Shown in pieces: positions 47,721-59,940 of a DNA stretch of 64,000 nt; the stretch's first letter is position 1; every line of letters begins with the position of its first letter. The translations under genes and the position numbers were made by a program. The notes beneath the pieces were generated by a model, which searched no databases, was not told the DNA's origin, and saw only the letters and a list, made by a program, of their open reading frames with translations. Source of the DNA: Antitrichia curtipendula (Eukaryota > Streptophyta > Bryopsida > Hypnales > Leucodontaceae); contig OX579638.1 of NCBI GenBank assembly GCA_951230915.1, positions 14,898,696 to 14,962,695 on the forward strand. Reading direction: 5' to 3'.

Positions 47721-50700
47721 ATGGAGACGCAGAGTGATCGTAGCAAGATGGTGTACCCTGTTACAGCTGGGCAATACAAGCTGTTGGAGGAAATAGGGTA
47801 TGGCTTGGGTTCCACGGTGCACCGAGCGCTTTGCTTGCTTTACAACGAAGTGGTGGCCATCAAGACCTTGGATTTGGAGAGCAGCAACGCCAATTTGGTA
47901 AACATTCAACAATTTTTTTTTTTTTTTTTTTTTTGTTGTTGTTATTGTTGTTGCGCTTTGATTTTGCCGTACCGTATGTCTTCGTATCCCCAAATTTCTT
48001 TGAAAAGCCCAAATTGCACTTTTCCAGAGGTTCAGAGGTTCTTCCTGGAACCTCAGATTTGTACCAGTTTTTAAAGCTAAATTGTGCACGTGAATGCCAC
48101 TCTGAAACACGCCTCTTTTAAACGAATATGCCCATTTCTTTCCTCTTCGAAATGTGCTGTAAAACTGAGCAGGAACGCCAATTTGGTAGACATTCAACTT
48201 TTTGTTGTTGTTGTTGCTCTTTGATTTTGTATTTCACTTCTCGGAGACGTACCGTATATCTTCGTATCCCCATATTCGTGGAAATGACGGAATGAATATT
48301 TTCCAGAGGTCAGAGGTTCTTCCTGGAACCTCAGATCTGTACCAATCTGTACACGTGATTGGCTAAATTGTGCACGTGAATGGCACTCTGAAACACGATG
48401 TTTTTTTTTAACGAATATCGCCGTTTCTTTTTTCTTTGAAATGTGGTGTAAAACTGAGCTCCAGGCACTTCGAAAAAACGTGTTTGAATGATAAGTGATG
48501 GAGTTTCTGGTTTTCCCGGTCTTGAATTTCTGATTCTTGGTTTTTGTTTATTTGTTTTGGTTGCTGTTGTTTTTGGATTTTATGTTATTTTATTTTATTT
48601 GTTTTGGTTGAGGTGGATTGATGGAATGGTGTGCAGGATGATATCCGCCGAGAGGCCGTGACCATGAGCTTGACCAACCATCCGAACCTGGTGAAGGCGC
48701 ACTGCTCTTTCGTGGTGGAGCAAAGTGTGTGGGTGGTGATGCCCTATTTGGCTGGAGGCTCGTGTCAGCACATCATGAAGTCCACTTTCCAAGATGGGTT
48801 TGAGGAGCCAGTGATCGCCACGGTTTTGAAGGAGTCGCTCAAGGCTTTGGAATACCTCCATCGCCAAGGCCACATTCACAGAGATGTCAAGGTTCTGTAT
48901 GATTTTGAAATGAAATTCAACTCTTTCTCTCTCTCGCAGATCGTCAATGCAAGTTTATGACCATTCGTTGTAGAGCTTTTCACTCTGTTTGGTGCTACAT
49001 CTTGGGAGAGGATACCTTCGAATTCTTTCCAAATCTCTCATTTAAAGATGAAATAGGGGTAATCTGTAAAAGAACAGAAAGTCCGCTTGGGAAGCTAATC
49101 TATGACTTACTAACTAAGTTTCTGTAGTTAGGGTATGATCTCTTCTTTCCATTGGCACATTCTATTATTTTTCTTCAAGCTTTCTCAATGATTTAGTTCA
49201 AATCTTATAGATATAGATGTAGCCACTATCGGGATACAACAGCCTGAATGCTTCGCGTGCTTTTATTGCAACATGATTCTGGAGGTCATTTGGTTTGGTT
49301 TGTTTGTTTGATCTTATTAACAGGCTGGAAATATTTTGTTAAACGGAGATGGATTTGTGAAGCTGGGGGACTTCGGTGTTTCTGCAAGCATGTTTGACAC
49401 AGGCGATCGGCAGCGATCCAGAAATACCTTCGTGGGAACTCCTTGCTGGTGGGTCTCTCTTAGAAATGACTGCATGTGATGGATTTTTGCACATTTTTGC
49501 TTACATCTTTGTACAAATATTTCACTTACCTCAATTTTATTTTTGAAGAATCATTATACATTGTTCAGAATCTGGACTTTGAAGAGCTTAGGAGTTAATT
49601 GTTAGGCATCATCGCCCAGTGTCGAGATGCCCTGTTTTGCAATCAATTCATTTTCAAATCGTCAATTCTTATCTATGCACACATACTTGCAGGATGGCGC
49701 CTGAAGTCATTGAGAAGCTTCATGGCTACGACTTCAAGTGAGCATTTGTCTCTTCTAATGAACTTTTGATCAGTCATAGAAGTCTCTATCAATTTATAAT
49801 TTATCTCAAATGTCTAAGCATCGGATTGACAAGGTTAGGGCAAGGTTATGGTGGTCTTAAACATATAACCTGAAGACGCCTGCAAGATGGGGGCCTCCCC
49901 ATGAATGTTGTCTAAAAGTTCCTAAAATATTCTAATTTTGTTGATATCCTTGTTAGTAGGGCAATTCATACTGCCTGTTTGTAATCACTCTGGTTCACAC
50001 ACTAAGACCTTGTAATTCGTCGATGCAATTGTACAAGTCTAAATTGGGCTGTTGACCAGGCTTTAAAGTTTGAATGCAGAGCCGATATCTGGTCTTTTGG
50101 AATAACTGCTTTGGAGCTTGCTCATGGTCATGCACCCTTCTCCATATACCCTCCCATGAAGGTACTTCTGCGAATTCATGACGTTGAATTAATCAATCTG
50201 GTTAATACTAAATTAGACGCTCTCTGGATTATTTACCACTCTTACATGAATTCTCATTGTCTAATGCTAACATAGAGTGGACGTCGTTCCCTGACTTGAA
50301 CTCTTATTAACGTATATTTATATATATTTTTTCCCCCTGCAGGTTTTGCTGATGACTCTCCAGAATTCTCCTCCTGGACTGGACTTGGAACGTGACAAAA
50401 AATTCTCTAAAGTAAGTTACTCTCCAAAATATCACTTATCCACTACGGCGAAATCAAATTAATAGTTTCTTCAATAGTATAACCTCAAGAAGTGCTATCA
50501 CTTGGGAGTACATAAATTGCTAACACTTGTAAAGTATCTACGCATAATTCATTATGAAGATAATATTGACCTAATCAAGTTATGAAGGAAGGTAACCTTT
50601 ACAATGTCAACTTTCACTGTTTCTTATCAAAGACCATGTAATGAATGTTAGTACAAGCTTTCGCAGAGATGAGGGAACCCATAATTTTCACTGCTTAACA

Positions 50701-53700
50701 CATAATTATGTAGGACAAAGTAACACAGACAGGAATGTTGGTTGCAGAAAAATTGTTAACATTTAAATCTTAAATGGCTTGAACTTTGTAGTGTCTTTAG
50801 AAAAGATCTTCTGAGTGTCTCAGTTTTTTAGGATTTTTTATTAACAGATTTTTGGTGGTTTCCTTGTTGTGCAGTCATTCAAGGAGATGATTGCAATGTG
50901 TCTGGTCAAGGAACCCACAAGGCGCCCTTCTGCTGAGCGACTGCTAAGACACTCCTTCTTTAAGCAAGCGCGCTCGACTGATTACATTCATCGCCATGTG
51001 TTGGATGGCTTGCCGCCTTTAGGTCAACGAGTTAAGAATCTCAAGGTCAGTTTCAAACTTTGAATTCCTACAATCATAGAATGTCAATTCATATTTTGGG
51101 ACTTGCTTCGGAAAATTTGAATCCAAGATTTTAGAAAACATAACCAGTCTCAACGTGCTTCAGTCTGTGTTGATAAGGTTCTAAATGTTTTCCAGCTATT
51201 AGATACTGCTCGACTTGCCGAGAAGAAGATGCCGTTGGACGAGCAGGAGCAGAAGTCTCAGGTAATATTGATGTTTCCTCTTTGAATGTTTGCATTTGAA
51301 TATTTCCTCTTTTGAAGTCAAATTTTCAGAGATCAGGCCTCTAATATGATTTAAGCATCCTCTACCTTAACTTGTGTGCCTTGTTGTATTCGTTGTTTTC
51401 TGACATGCCGTGCCACGAATTTTTTGCAGTCTGAATACCAGAAAGGTGTAAGCAGTTGGAACTTTAACGTTGAGGATCTCAAAGCACAAGCTGCACTGGT
51501 AAGCAAGTCAATTACCGAGGACTCATGGTTTTAAAAATAACGAATTTAATTGATCATAAACATTTGAAAAATATAATTCAAAATTTCTATCAGCGAAGAA
51601 CATTGTATATGTTGTGCTAAAAACGAAGTAAATTTCCTCATTTTACCTACTAAAAGATGTTGAAAACATTTAGCTCAATTTGGGCCTATTGGACCTGTAA
51701 GGGTTGAGTTTACTATTGACATCTTATTGGGATTAAGGTAAGCCATGTTATTTGTTCCTCAATTAAATTGAGTCTATTTGCACCATTATGTTGCAACAAC
51801 ATACATTTCAAATTTTGAAATATGCACTAGTAATAAATAGTAACACAAATAGGCCACAACTTAATTGTGGCACAGAGAGGATGGCTTACCTGAATTCACA
51901 TGATATCATATCCTTGAAAAAAAATTTCCTTGGTTTTCAAATTTTGAGTAAAAATTATACGTCTGTTCTTTGGGTTTCAAGTTTTGAGCTGGTGACAAAT
52001 TGTGTCTTTTGAACACTGAAATGCCAGATTTCAGAAGATGATGATCACGCTGAGTACGTGAGAGAGGAGGATGAGTCTCTGAAGCAACACGCACTCAAAG
52101 GACATGAAGATGTTCTTGAGTCTACCTCTCATTTTCCATTACCATTTCAGCACATCAACGATGGAACTGTGTCTCACGACACGGGACAACCGCCTGTCAC
52201 TTTACACATCGTCAAAGTCGAAAACACAAATGAAGTAAGTTTCATAACATTATCAAGAAATTGAACTTGGGATGTCTTTCAATTGTAGTTTTAGGTACCA
52301 GCCAGTAACTTATTCACTCAAAAATCGAAAATAACTACTTAGATCTTCATTCATCACTACATCTCTATCAAATTATGTTTCCACTTAATTTAAGGTGTCT
52401 GACAATTACAAAATATACTGAGCCCGTTTATCTTGCTTAATAATGTCATATTTGGTGAAGGTAGTAACGATGTTTTGGCTTTCATTGGAGAATGTTTAAC
52501 ATTATCGGGAGCCGTTTTCTTTGCTGAATCATGTTATGTGAAATGTTAAATTAGAAGCACATTGTTAATTTTCCTCGGCATAGTTGAAGTGAATGACCAT
52601 TGCAAGGCTCTTACTAACAAGCTTTCCTTTCTGTGCAAAATGGTTGATGTTTTATTCTCAGTCTGGGGATCGTGTCACAAGAGTTCGTTCAGGACCTTTA
52701 CCAGCTCCACTCGCAAAGCCTACAAACGGCCAAAGGTAGGTAGTTCTATTGATCATATGCATGTTATAATGTTCATATGTTTCCTGGAGTTTATGAGACT
52801 GTCAACTTTTAGCAACCACTGGAAGAAACCTGTGCCTAAGCAGACGGATTTCGTTGGACATCCATTGCAACAACCTGTGTTTTTATGTCAACAATGACGT
52901 CTAATGTAACGTCCTCATGTTGTAAACTTTCCTGTGCTTGAGAATCTGCTGCAAAGTCAATCATCAGGAAAAAAATCTCGAAAGAAGGGCTCCTGTTATT
53001 GCATTAGAGTAAGAGATTTGTATTGCATTATGAACTTGACCATATTTTTGTATCAGTACGCGGAAAGGATTAATTGACACCGTGTGGCCTCTTGCAGATC
53101 GGTCTCTTTGAAGAGGGAACCAAAGCACATGTAAGTGGCTTTCACATTTTGAAAACTCACCTAATATTTAAAGGGCTTAGATCTGAGTAGTACTTGAGCT
53201 AGCTACTAACACCCTTCATTTCCATTTAGCGTCATGAATCCATGATTTAATGTGCCACCATAATAGCATGCCACACGACAAATGATTGCTTTATTAAGTT
53301 GGTTTAACCTTGAGCATCATAAGAAGAGAAGCTTTGGAGCAAATAGTCAGTCAATCAACAAGCAACTTGGGAGCATGGGATTTACTTTTTTTTTTGTCAA
53401 AAGAAATGTTTTGAATCTTATCCATCCATAGATATACAAAATACATGCTACTTGAATTAACATAAAACTCATGAGTAGTGTATTTGTACACTAATTAGAA
53501 TTAACAGTGCAATGTGCCAATTTCAAGAATATTGACCTAAAACAGAATTTGTAATCTATTATATTAAATACATAATGACACGAAATCTTGTCACGATTCA
53601 ATCACTTTAGATGGTCACGTATTCATTCTTATGCATTTTCGTCCCAAATTTGGAAGCACTCTTTAGTTTAAAATCCAGTTTTGGCAAAGTGAAGAACATA

Positions 53701-56700
53701 CTACTCCCTTGTCCAGAAGTCGGTGTCCTTAGTGTTGCTGAAAACATTTGATATCAATTTCATCAATCATATTTTGGAAAACATAAATTAATGAGGGTTC
53801 AAATCCTATATCACTAGAAGCATTGCATATGTTCATTGCAAACTAAATAAAATTGGACACAAGAGAGCATCCAGATGACCTACTCAAAACAACCTTAACA
53901 AACAAACGCTGTGAGGTCCAATCACGACACCTATTTCGTTACGGAGGGAGTACGAAATGTTTCTTTATGCAACACGAGTGTTGTTACATCCATTTGTTGC
54001 AATGTCTGTACTCCGCCAGCTGAGTAAGAAATGCAAATGGTTTTGCAGAGGCCGGTTTGATGTGTTTGAAGACGACGCTGATCTGGAGAGCCATGGTAAC
54101 CACGGTTCGTCGAGGTCTGACAGAGATCACAGACGTCACGAAATGGAACGGGATCGTGAGGAAGGCCGCAGCAAAAGTTTCAGTGGGGAGCGAATCCGCG
54201 CCAGAGAGGAAGATCGGGACAGGTTCGTTGTTCTCCAGACCTTCAATCCAAGGTCAAATTTCTTTGATTTGGGTTCTACAACGAATCGAGATTCCTTTGT
54301 TGTGAATTCATTAATTTTTGCTCAGTCATAGTGGTGCCCTTGCAACAATTCTAAGCTACCGTATGATTATTAATAATTTGAGATATTTTAGCTGGCATGT
54401 TATCAGTGGGACATTGGCAATCGCAGCTCATTGAAGGATCTAGGTTTCATGTTTCTTTCTGGGTTAATTGTCACAGCAGTGGAATCCCTAACTTATGAAA
54501 ATTAAAAGCATGATTTCTGTGTTTCAACCGTGTTGACAGAGATAAAGAGCTTCGGCAAGTGGGTAGAACAACTACCGTCATGGATCAACGCCTACCAAAC
54601 GGGACTCAAGGAGCCTCAAGGCCCTCATCTGGCATGTCACTGAACCTCTTTCTACCAATCTTCAGATGATCAGTGTTCACTAACGTGACTACATTTAGCA
54701 AAACTTCTATCCACCAAAAGTTTCTAGATACCCAAAAATGTGAATACCAGTGTTGAACTTGAATCAGTCTATTAGCTCATTTAGCCGTGTTTTAGCAACT
54801 TGAGCTACTTATGAAAATCATATTTTAGGCTACTGCTTCAGATGGTGCTTGAACGATTCCATGCTTGCACCTTTTCCACTGTAGCATAAAACGAATCTGG
54901 GGCACTAAAATATTGAAGAATTAGCCCAGTTTTGAAGCAATTTTTTCCATTACCAAGTGTACAATCACTGTCAAGGTCTTACCCACATAGAAAACATTCC
55001 TGAAGGCCAAGTACTGAATGAAAGGAAAGAAGTAATTAATACTAATGTAAGCGACACTTAACATGAGCTGAAGATGTCGCGCAATAAGAATTTAAATTTT
55101 CTCTTGAATGTCTCGTATATTGATAGCCTTTTGTGCTCCAGGAAGTAAGGAAGGAGCAGAGGAGAAGTCGAAGGGCCCTTCTCAGAAGACCCCAGTTGTT
55201 CAAAGAGGTCGCTTTTCTGTCACATCGGACGATGTGGGCGTTGAGGTATCCCTTGGTCCCTGAAAATTGTACGAATGAAATCAAACTTCGAGCATTATGA
55301 AGTTCTGCACAATTTTGCTTATTATCTTCGTATTGTACAAATATGTATCATTTACCTCAATTTCATCAAACCGTTCTAAAGAAGGTTGCTTTTTAAAGAT
55401 TCAAACATTATATTGGATGAGTGAAGAGTTTTTTTTTGGATGAATCATTGCCTCGAAGCACTTTGTTCATCATCCAGGATTTGGACTTTGGATGACTTCA
55501 AGGGGGGTTAAGTTAGAAATTAATTTGTTTGACTTTGTCCTTGGTTGTGAAGGAGCCACCACATGGCCGACGACGAAATTTAAGCTCAGAGGTTAGTGGA
55601 TGATTTTCAACTCCTCAACACCATTAACACCCGCTTGTTCTTTTGAGGTCTTTGGAGTGACCCATAAGAGGGCTTTCTTTTGTTTGAATTTCTATCTTTC
55701 TTGACTAGCACATGTAATGTTCTCTATCGATTCAAAAAATATAGCCCTGGCTTCGTTAATACATTATTTGCAACATTATCAATCATTTGGGTCATTTTGA
55801 AATCGAGAAATTTCTTTCCTTGGAATGCTTTCTCCGAGTTTTTGTAGGGCTATTGTTTCTATGAGCTGAGTCAATGGAGGTGCGTGGAAGCCTGCATTAC
55901 TACAAGTTTATAACAGAGTGGATGTTTTACAGAGTCTCCAGCAACAATCACTGCCACCAGTTCCGTCCCTGTCAAATCTAAGTGGCTCTTCAGTACCTGT
56001 GATAGCCTTGTTACCTCATCTGCAAAATGCTCTAAATCATGCCGTTATGCAACAGGTCATTTTCAAACTCTCCAATATTGTTATGAAAATTATCCTTTTT
56101 ACAACTCTCCGACTTCTTCAATCATTCCTGTAACGACAATTATATATGGTTATATTAGCAGAGCAGAATTCCACGATTTGGGCACTGATATCAGTAGGGT
56201 TCTGAAATGTGAATCTATAACGGTACTAGTTTTAGATCTTTGTGCAGACGAATGTCAGAAGTTTTGGAGTCCAGAGTTGCGCCAATTGACAATCTGTGCT
56301 CACAATCTGAAACCCTGCAGATTCATTTTCCTCCAAATCTATGGTTGATTGCAGCCTTTATAGTTGAGCAAATTCTGTGGTTGATAAATCTCTTTGTGTG
56401 TGTTGATTGAAGCGCAGGATGCTCTCTTCCATGTGCTGAATAGCATAAATCCTAGTGAAGCTTCAACCCGTAAGTTTTATGTTTTTTCCAGCATTAGCAA
56501 AATTGCTATACCTTTTCATTCTTGATAGCCATTTTATAGAATATTCTAGATTCTTTGATAAACTTATAGAAAATTACTATCTTTGCTACTTTTTTGGCTA
56601 ATGTTTACAAGCTTTCTACAAATATTGAAGCAGATTGGCTAACTGCCCTTTAAAAGTTCCTTGTTGGAATTAGCCGAAAAAATTTGGCCTAAATTCGTGC

Positions 56701-57841
56701 AAAAAGTTTCACTATGGCCGTGGGTCCTCCGAGGTCATCAATTCTGACATGAGGATTTTGATTGATTTCAGAGTCCCGCATGCTGAAGCATTCACGGAGC
56801 TCTAGTTCTCACATCGGCAGTCATCACAGCTCGGTAAATGCTCTTGAGTAATAACTAGCGAAGATTCTCTTTATGGTGATATCTAAATGAGTGTTCAGGA
56901 TTTTAGGGTTTACTGGAAATCCTGTTGGAAGGGGGGTTTGAGAGATGTGTCATCATGTAGTAAGTAGTCCTTTGTGGATTATCCTGAACTTCTGATGATG
57001 ATGATCCATCCTTTTTCCTCAGATACTTGAGATTTCGAACGACAGGGAGAAAGATCTTCTTCATCACATCGCTGACTTGCAGAGCAAAATTGCTGTGCTT
57101 GCGGATGAGTTGCAGGCAATGAAACTCAAAAACGTCGTGGTTAGTACTCGGTCCTCTTGCTCATCGGTGTCTCAGCCTTTTGTCATTCCTGCAGGTCTAC
57201 AATCTGGTGACTAGACCATAACTGGGTGGTTGATTCAATCCAACCTCTATAAGTTACAGGAAATTAAGTCATGCACGCAGGGGAAATTCGACAGGGGCAT
57301 CTCATATAATAGGGAAAAGATGTGAATTCCTTATGTGAGTAATAGTAAGGGAATTCATACCAGTCTCCTGTGGTCTCACTTTCCCCTCTCAGGGTCAAGG
57401 AAATGCTGCAAATTTCTTGTAAGATCGAGGGAGATTTGCAACTTGAACACGCAGGGGAAGTGAAACAATCTTCCTGTGAGTGTTAAATTCATTTGGGAGT
57501 AGATAAGAACTCAACACTTTTGAAGTATTACATAGCAGACCATCAGTCCTCTTGGTGTCGGTATGAAGAAGGCTGTTGACGCAAGCTTCGAAGTGTAAAT
57601 ATGAAATGTCTTCTTTTCCCTGTTTAATATGTTACAGAGGAGTAGAAATTTTCGTACGAAGCATCTCACAGAGGATGGCCACAGTGCAGTCCATAGTGGC
57701 CACTACTTTTGATAAAAACGCGGATTATTTAGCCTGTGACCTTCATGTGATTTGCAGCTGGAGCGGCAGCTGAATGCCCACTTCAACAGAGAGGAAGAAG
57801 AACGAATACGGAAAGAAGAAGCTGCCAATGACGACGGCTGA
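47721..57841 (+). CDS. STE20-type serine/threonine kinase, plant OSR1/Fray-like (GCK VI) group
   Basis: Twenty-one exons join in frame to 739 residues: 47721-47897, 48637-48891, 49324-49448, 49693-49737, 50080-50161, 50343-50411, 50875-51045, 51196-51261, 51430-51498, 52028-52234, 52662-52735, 53098-53130, 54049-54222, 54540-54631, 55142-55245, 55553-55591, 55933-56055, 56418-56469, 56772-56833, 57023-57139 and 57758-57841. Kinase domain (about 17-285): glycine loop IGYGLGSTV (25-33), Lys48 of VAIK, Glu65, HRDVKAGN (140-147), DFG (160-162), and the activation loop [13 protein letters not shown] with Thr179. After it come [18 protein letters not shown], typical of the plant group, an Arg/Asp/Glu-rich linker, a [12 protein letters not shown] motif, and a C-terminal coiled coil (from [11 protein letters not shown]) ending in [11 protein letters not shown]. 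All catalytic residues are present. Substrates are unknown. Intron 14 appears to be GC-AG; all others are GT-AG. Confidence 0.93.
47883..48459. repeat. Tandem duplication of 288 bp that copies the exon 1 splice donor
   Basis: Unit 1 (47883-48170) and unit 2 (48171-48459) align from 'aacgccaatttggta' to 'gtaaaactgagc'. Unit 1 begins in the last 15 bases of exon 1, so unit 2 carries a second CAATTTG|GTAGAC donor-like site inside intron 1. Divergence is modest, with a poly-T tract expanded only in unit 1. Confidence 0.85.
51733..51894. mobile_element. Short GGTAAGCCAT-ended element in kinase intron 9
   Basis: TTAA (51733-51736) is followed by GGTAAGCCATGTTATTTG. The right end ATGGCTTACC is followed by TGAA (51891-51894). 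The terminal inverted repeat is about 10-11 nt in a 154-bp element. It fits the TTAA-GGTA family. Confidence 0.5.
53702..53952. mobile_element. Stowaway-like MITE in kinase intron 12
   Basis: It is flanked by TA (53702-53703 and 53951-53952). The left end is CTCCCTTGTCCAGAAGTCGG. The right end, read inverted, is CTCCCTCCGTAACGAAATAG. CTCCCTCCGT with a TA duplication is the known signature of Stowaway (Tc1/mariner-derived) MITEs. Size 247 bp, noncoding. The interior resembles 17865-18055 and 18600-18790. Confidence 0.75.
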
Positions 57842-59940
57842 CTACGTGACCTTGTGACCTGACTAGCATTGCCGAAAACTTGAGCAACAGGACTCTTGAA
57901 ATCACGAATTCAATCTCTTCTGTAGCAGCTTGCTTGTAGGCACTGATTGGAGAAAAGCCATGTGCACCCATTGAGACCCAAAGTTGGGAGTTTTGTTTCT
58001 GCCAGTACTTGTTGGAGCAGGTGAATCCGCTTTGTACGCCACAATGTAAAGAATTCTTTAGTCACATTTAACCCTTGAAGGATGAGGCCTATCACCGAGG
58101 CAGTGGGCTAAATATTATCTGGATTTTTCATGGATGAATTTTAGGTAACCACACATAATTGTGAACCCCGTTTCTGAAACTGATTCATGTTCATTCTTGT
58201 CTAAAATGTACAGTAGATAGAACCTCTAATTGTGTGAGTTTTGGGTAGCTTTTACGTGCACCTGTTTTGTGGGCTTCGAAAATTCATAGTTTATTTAGAT
58301 GGTGTTCAAAAAATGCATTAGAAGAGAATCCAGAATCATCTTTGGACTTCCAACAAACATCCAACAAAAAAAATGAAGCAATTTAATAATAGGAGTAATG
58401 TTCAACTGCTTATTTGGACATATTCAGGTGTGGTTACTGCTTAGTTGCATTCTTCGGTCTATAATAACCTTGAAAGTCAATCACCAGACACATTTTGTCC
58501 ACCAAAGCATTTCAAGGTTAACATTTACAAGGTATAAGGTCTCAATTTTTGGCGCTAGAATCTTGCCAACCTATTGAAATTGATGATTTCTAATGCAAAG
58601 GATCATAGCCTATATAGAAAGCCGATGAGCTTATAGATGATCTTCAATGCCTTGTGTTTCTAGTTTTTTTGTTCCTTCTTTTTCTTATTAGCATGCAAGA
58701 TCATTTCTTCTTCATGTTTGCAGTACGATGATGAAACCTGATACAGAAATTGGAATCATTTGTAGCAAATCCACACATTCATAAGGTTTTGAAGGCGGTT
58801 GGTAGGATAAATAAACCCAAGTTGCACTAGTTGATCATATTCATTAGAATGGTGTATTTCAGAGTGCCAAAATTGTGGCATTCAATTGCACAAAACTATA
58901 GGATTGGCATAGATTTGAGATTTGGGACATGAAGAGTCTAGACAAATGCCTATTTATTGAAATTTTACCATTTTAGCAAATACATCAATGACCATGGAAG
59001 CTTTCAAAGGCAATGGTAGATGAAAAATTTCAAGAAAATAGATACTTTGATGGTTTTTATTTTTTTTAAAGTAGAAAAAAGTGCAAACTTTAGTGAAATG
59101 GTTGGGCAAAAGAAAAAACTGAAAACAACTTTTCTTTGTTTGAAATTGCAAATAGAAAAAGCTCTATTGTGTGAATCATTAGAAGATAGAGAAATATTTA
59201 GTTTTTTTCCAATTTTTAATTTTGATTTCAAAATCAAATTTAATACTTCTAAATTGCAAAAGTAGATATTGCTTGTAAATAATAAAATAATTTTTGATAA
59301 CCATGAATAAACTAGTATAATGTAAAATCTATAGGATGTATTGACATTTGTAGTACAATACATGACTAAAGGTCCAATGCTTCTTAGAAAATGAAACTCA
59401 TGTTCATTAAATATAGAGTGCAAAAACTATATATAGCCAAAAGAATTTCTTCCAATGACCCTGAATATGCTTGAGAAATGCTACTCATCACAATCTACCA
59501 AATCATTGTTCCAAAATTTTCTTGAAGCTTTATATACAATATATGCTACAAATGAAGGTGACTCTTTATATAGACCACCCATATTCCTATGCCTGGAATT
59601 CCTCTTTTATAGATGAATACTAACCTCATATGTGTGGATCTCAAGGTGGGGAAATGAATCACCATATACCTCACCCCAAAATAACATGCTTTCAAAAATA
59701 CTACAAATGTCAATACATCCTACAAATCCCATAACATTCTTCAACCACTTCTAAAAGGCCACTACTCAATAAACTACCATAATTTCTAAAGACTTTTTTG
59801 GCATTCAAGGGATTCTAACTCAAGAATTTTTAAGAGGATCCAATCAAATCCTTGAAGAATTTTCTCTCATATGATTTCCGATACCTAGATATTGTAGTGC
59901 CAATATAAATATGTGAAGTGAACTCCATGTTGTTGATATA
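57842..59940. other. Intergenic region between two convergent genes
   Basis: It holds the kinase 3' flank, a TTAA-CCCTTGAAGGATG element-like edge at 58068, the family H repeat, and then AT-rich DNA. No gene is seen. The poly-A and poly-T tracts near 59040-59200 produce spurious frames on both strands. Confidence 0.4.
58190..58400. repeat. Dispersed repeat (family H), copy 2
   Basis: It matches 28165-28400 block by block, including 'aaaattcatagtttattta', 'gtgttcaaaaaatgcatta' and 'ccaacaaacatccaac'. It possibly belongs to an element starting at the TTAA at 58068. Confidence 0.5.

Noticed and set aside
59004..59423. 139-codon frame on the minus strand in the kinase-GDPD spacer
   Set aside because: Phe/Lys/Asn-rich, driven by poly-A and poly-T tracts, with competing frames on the other strand.
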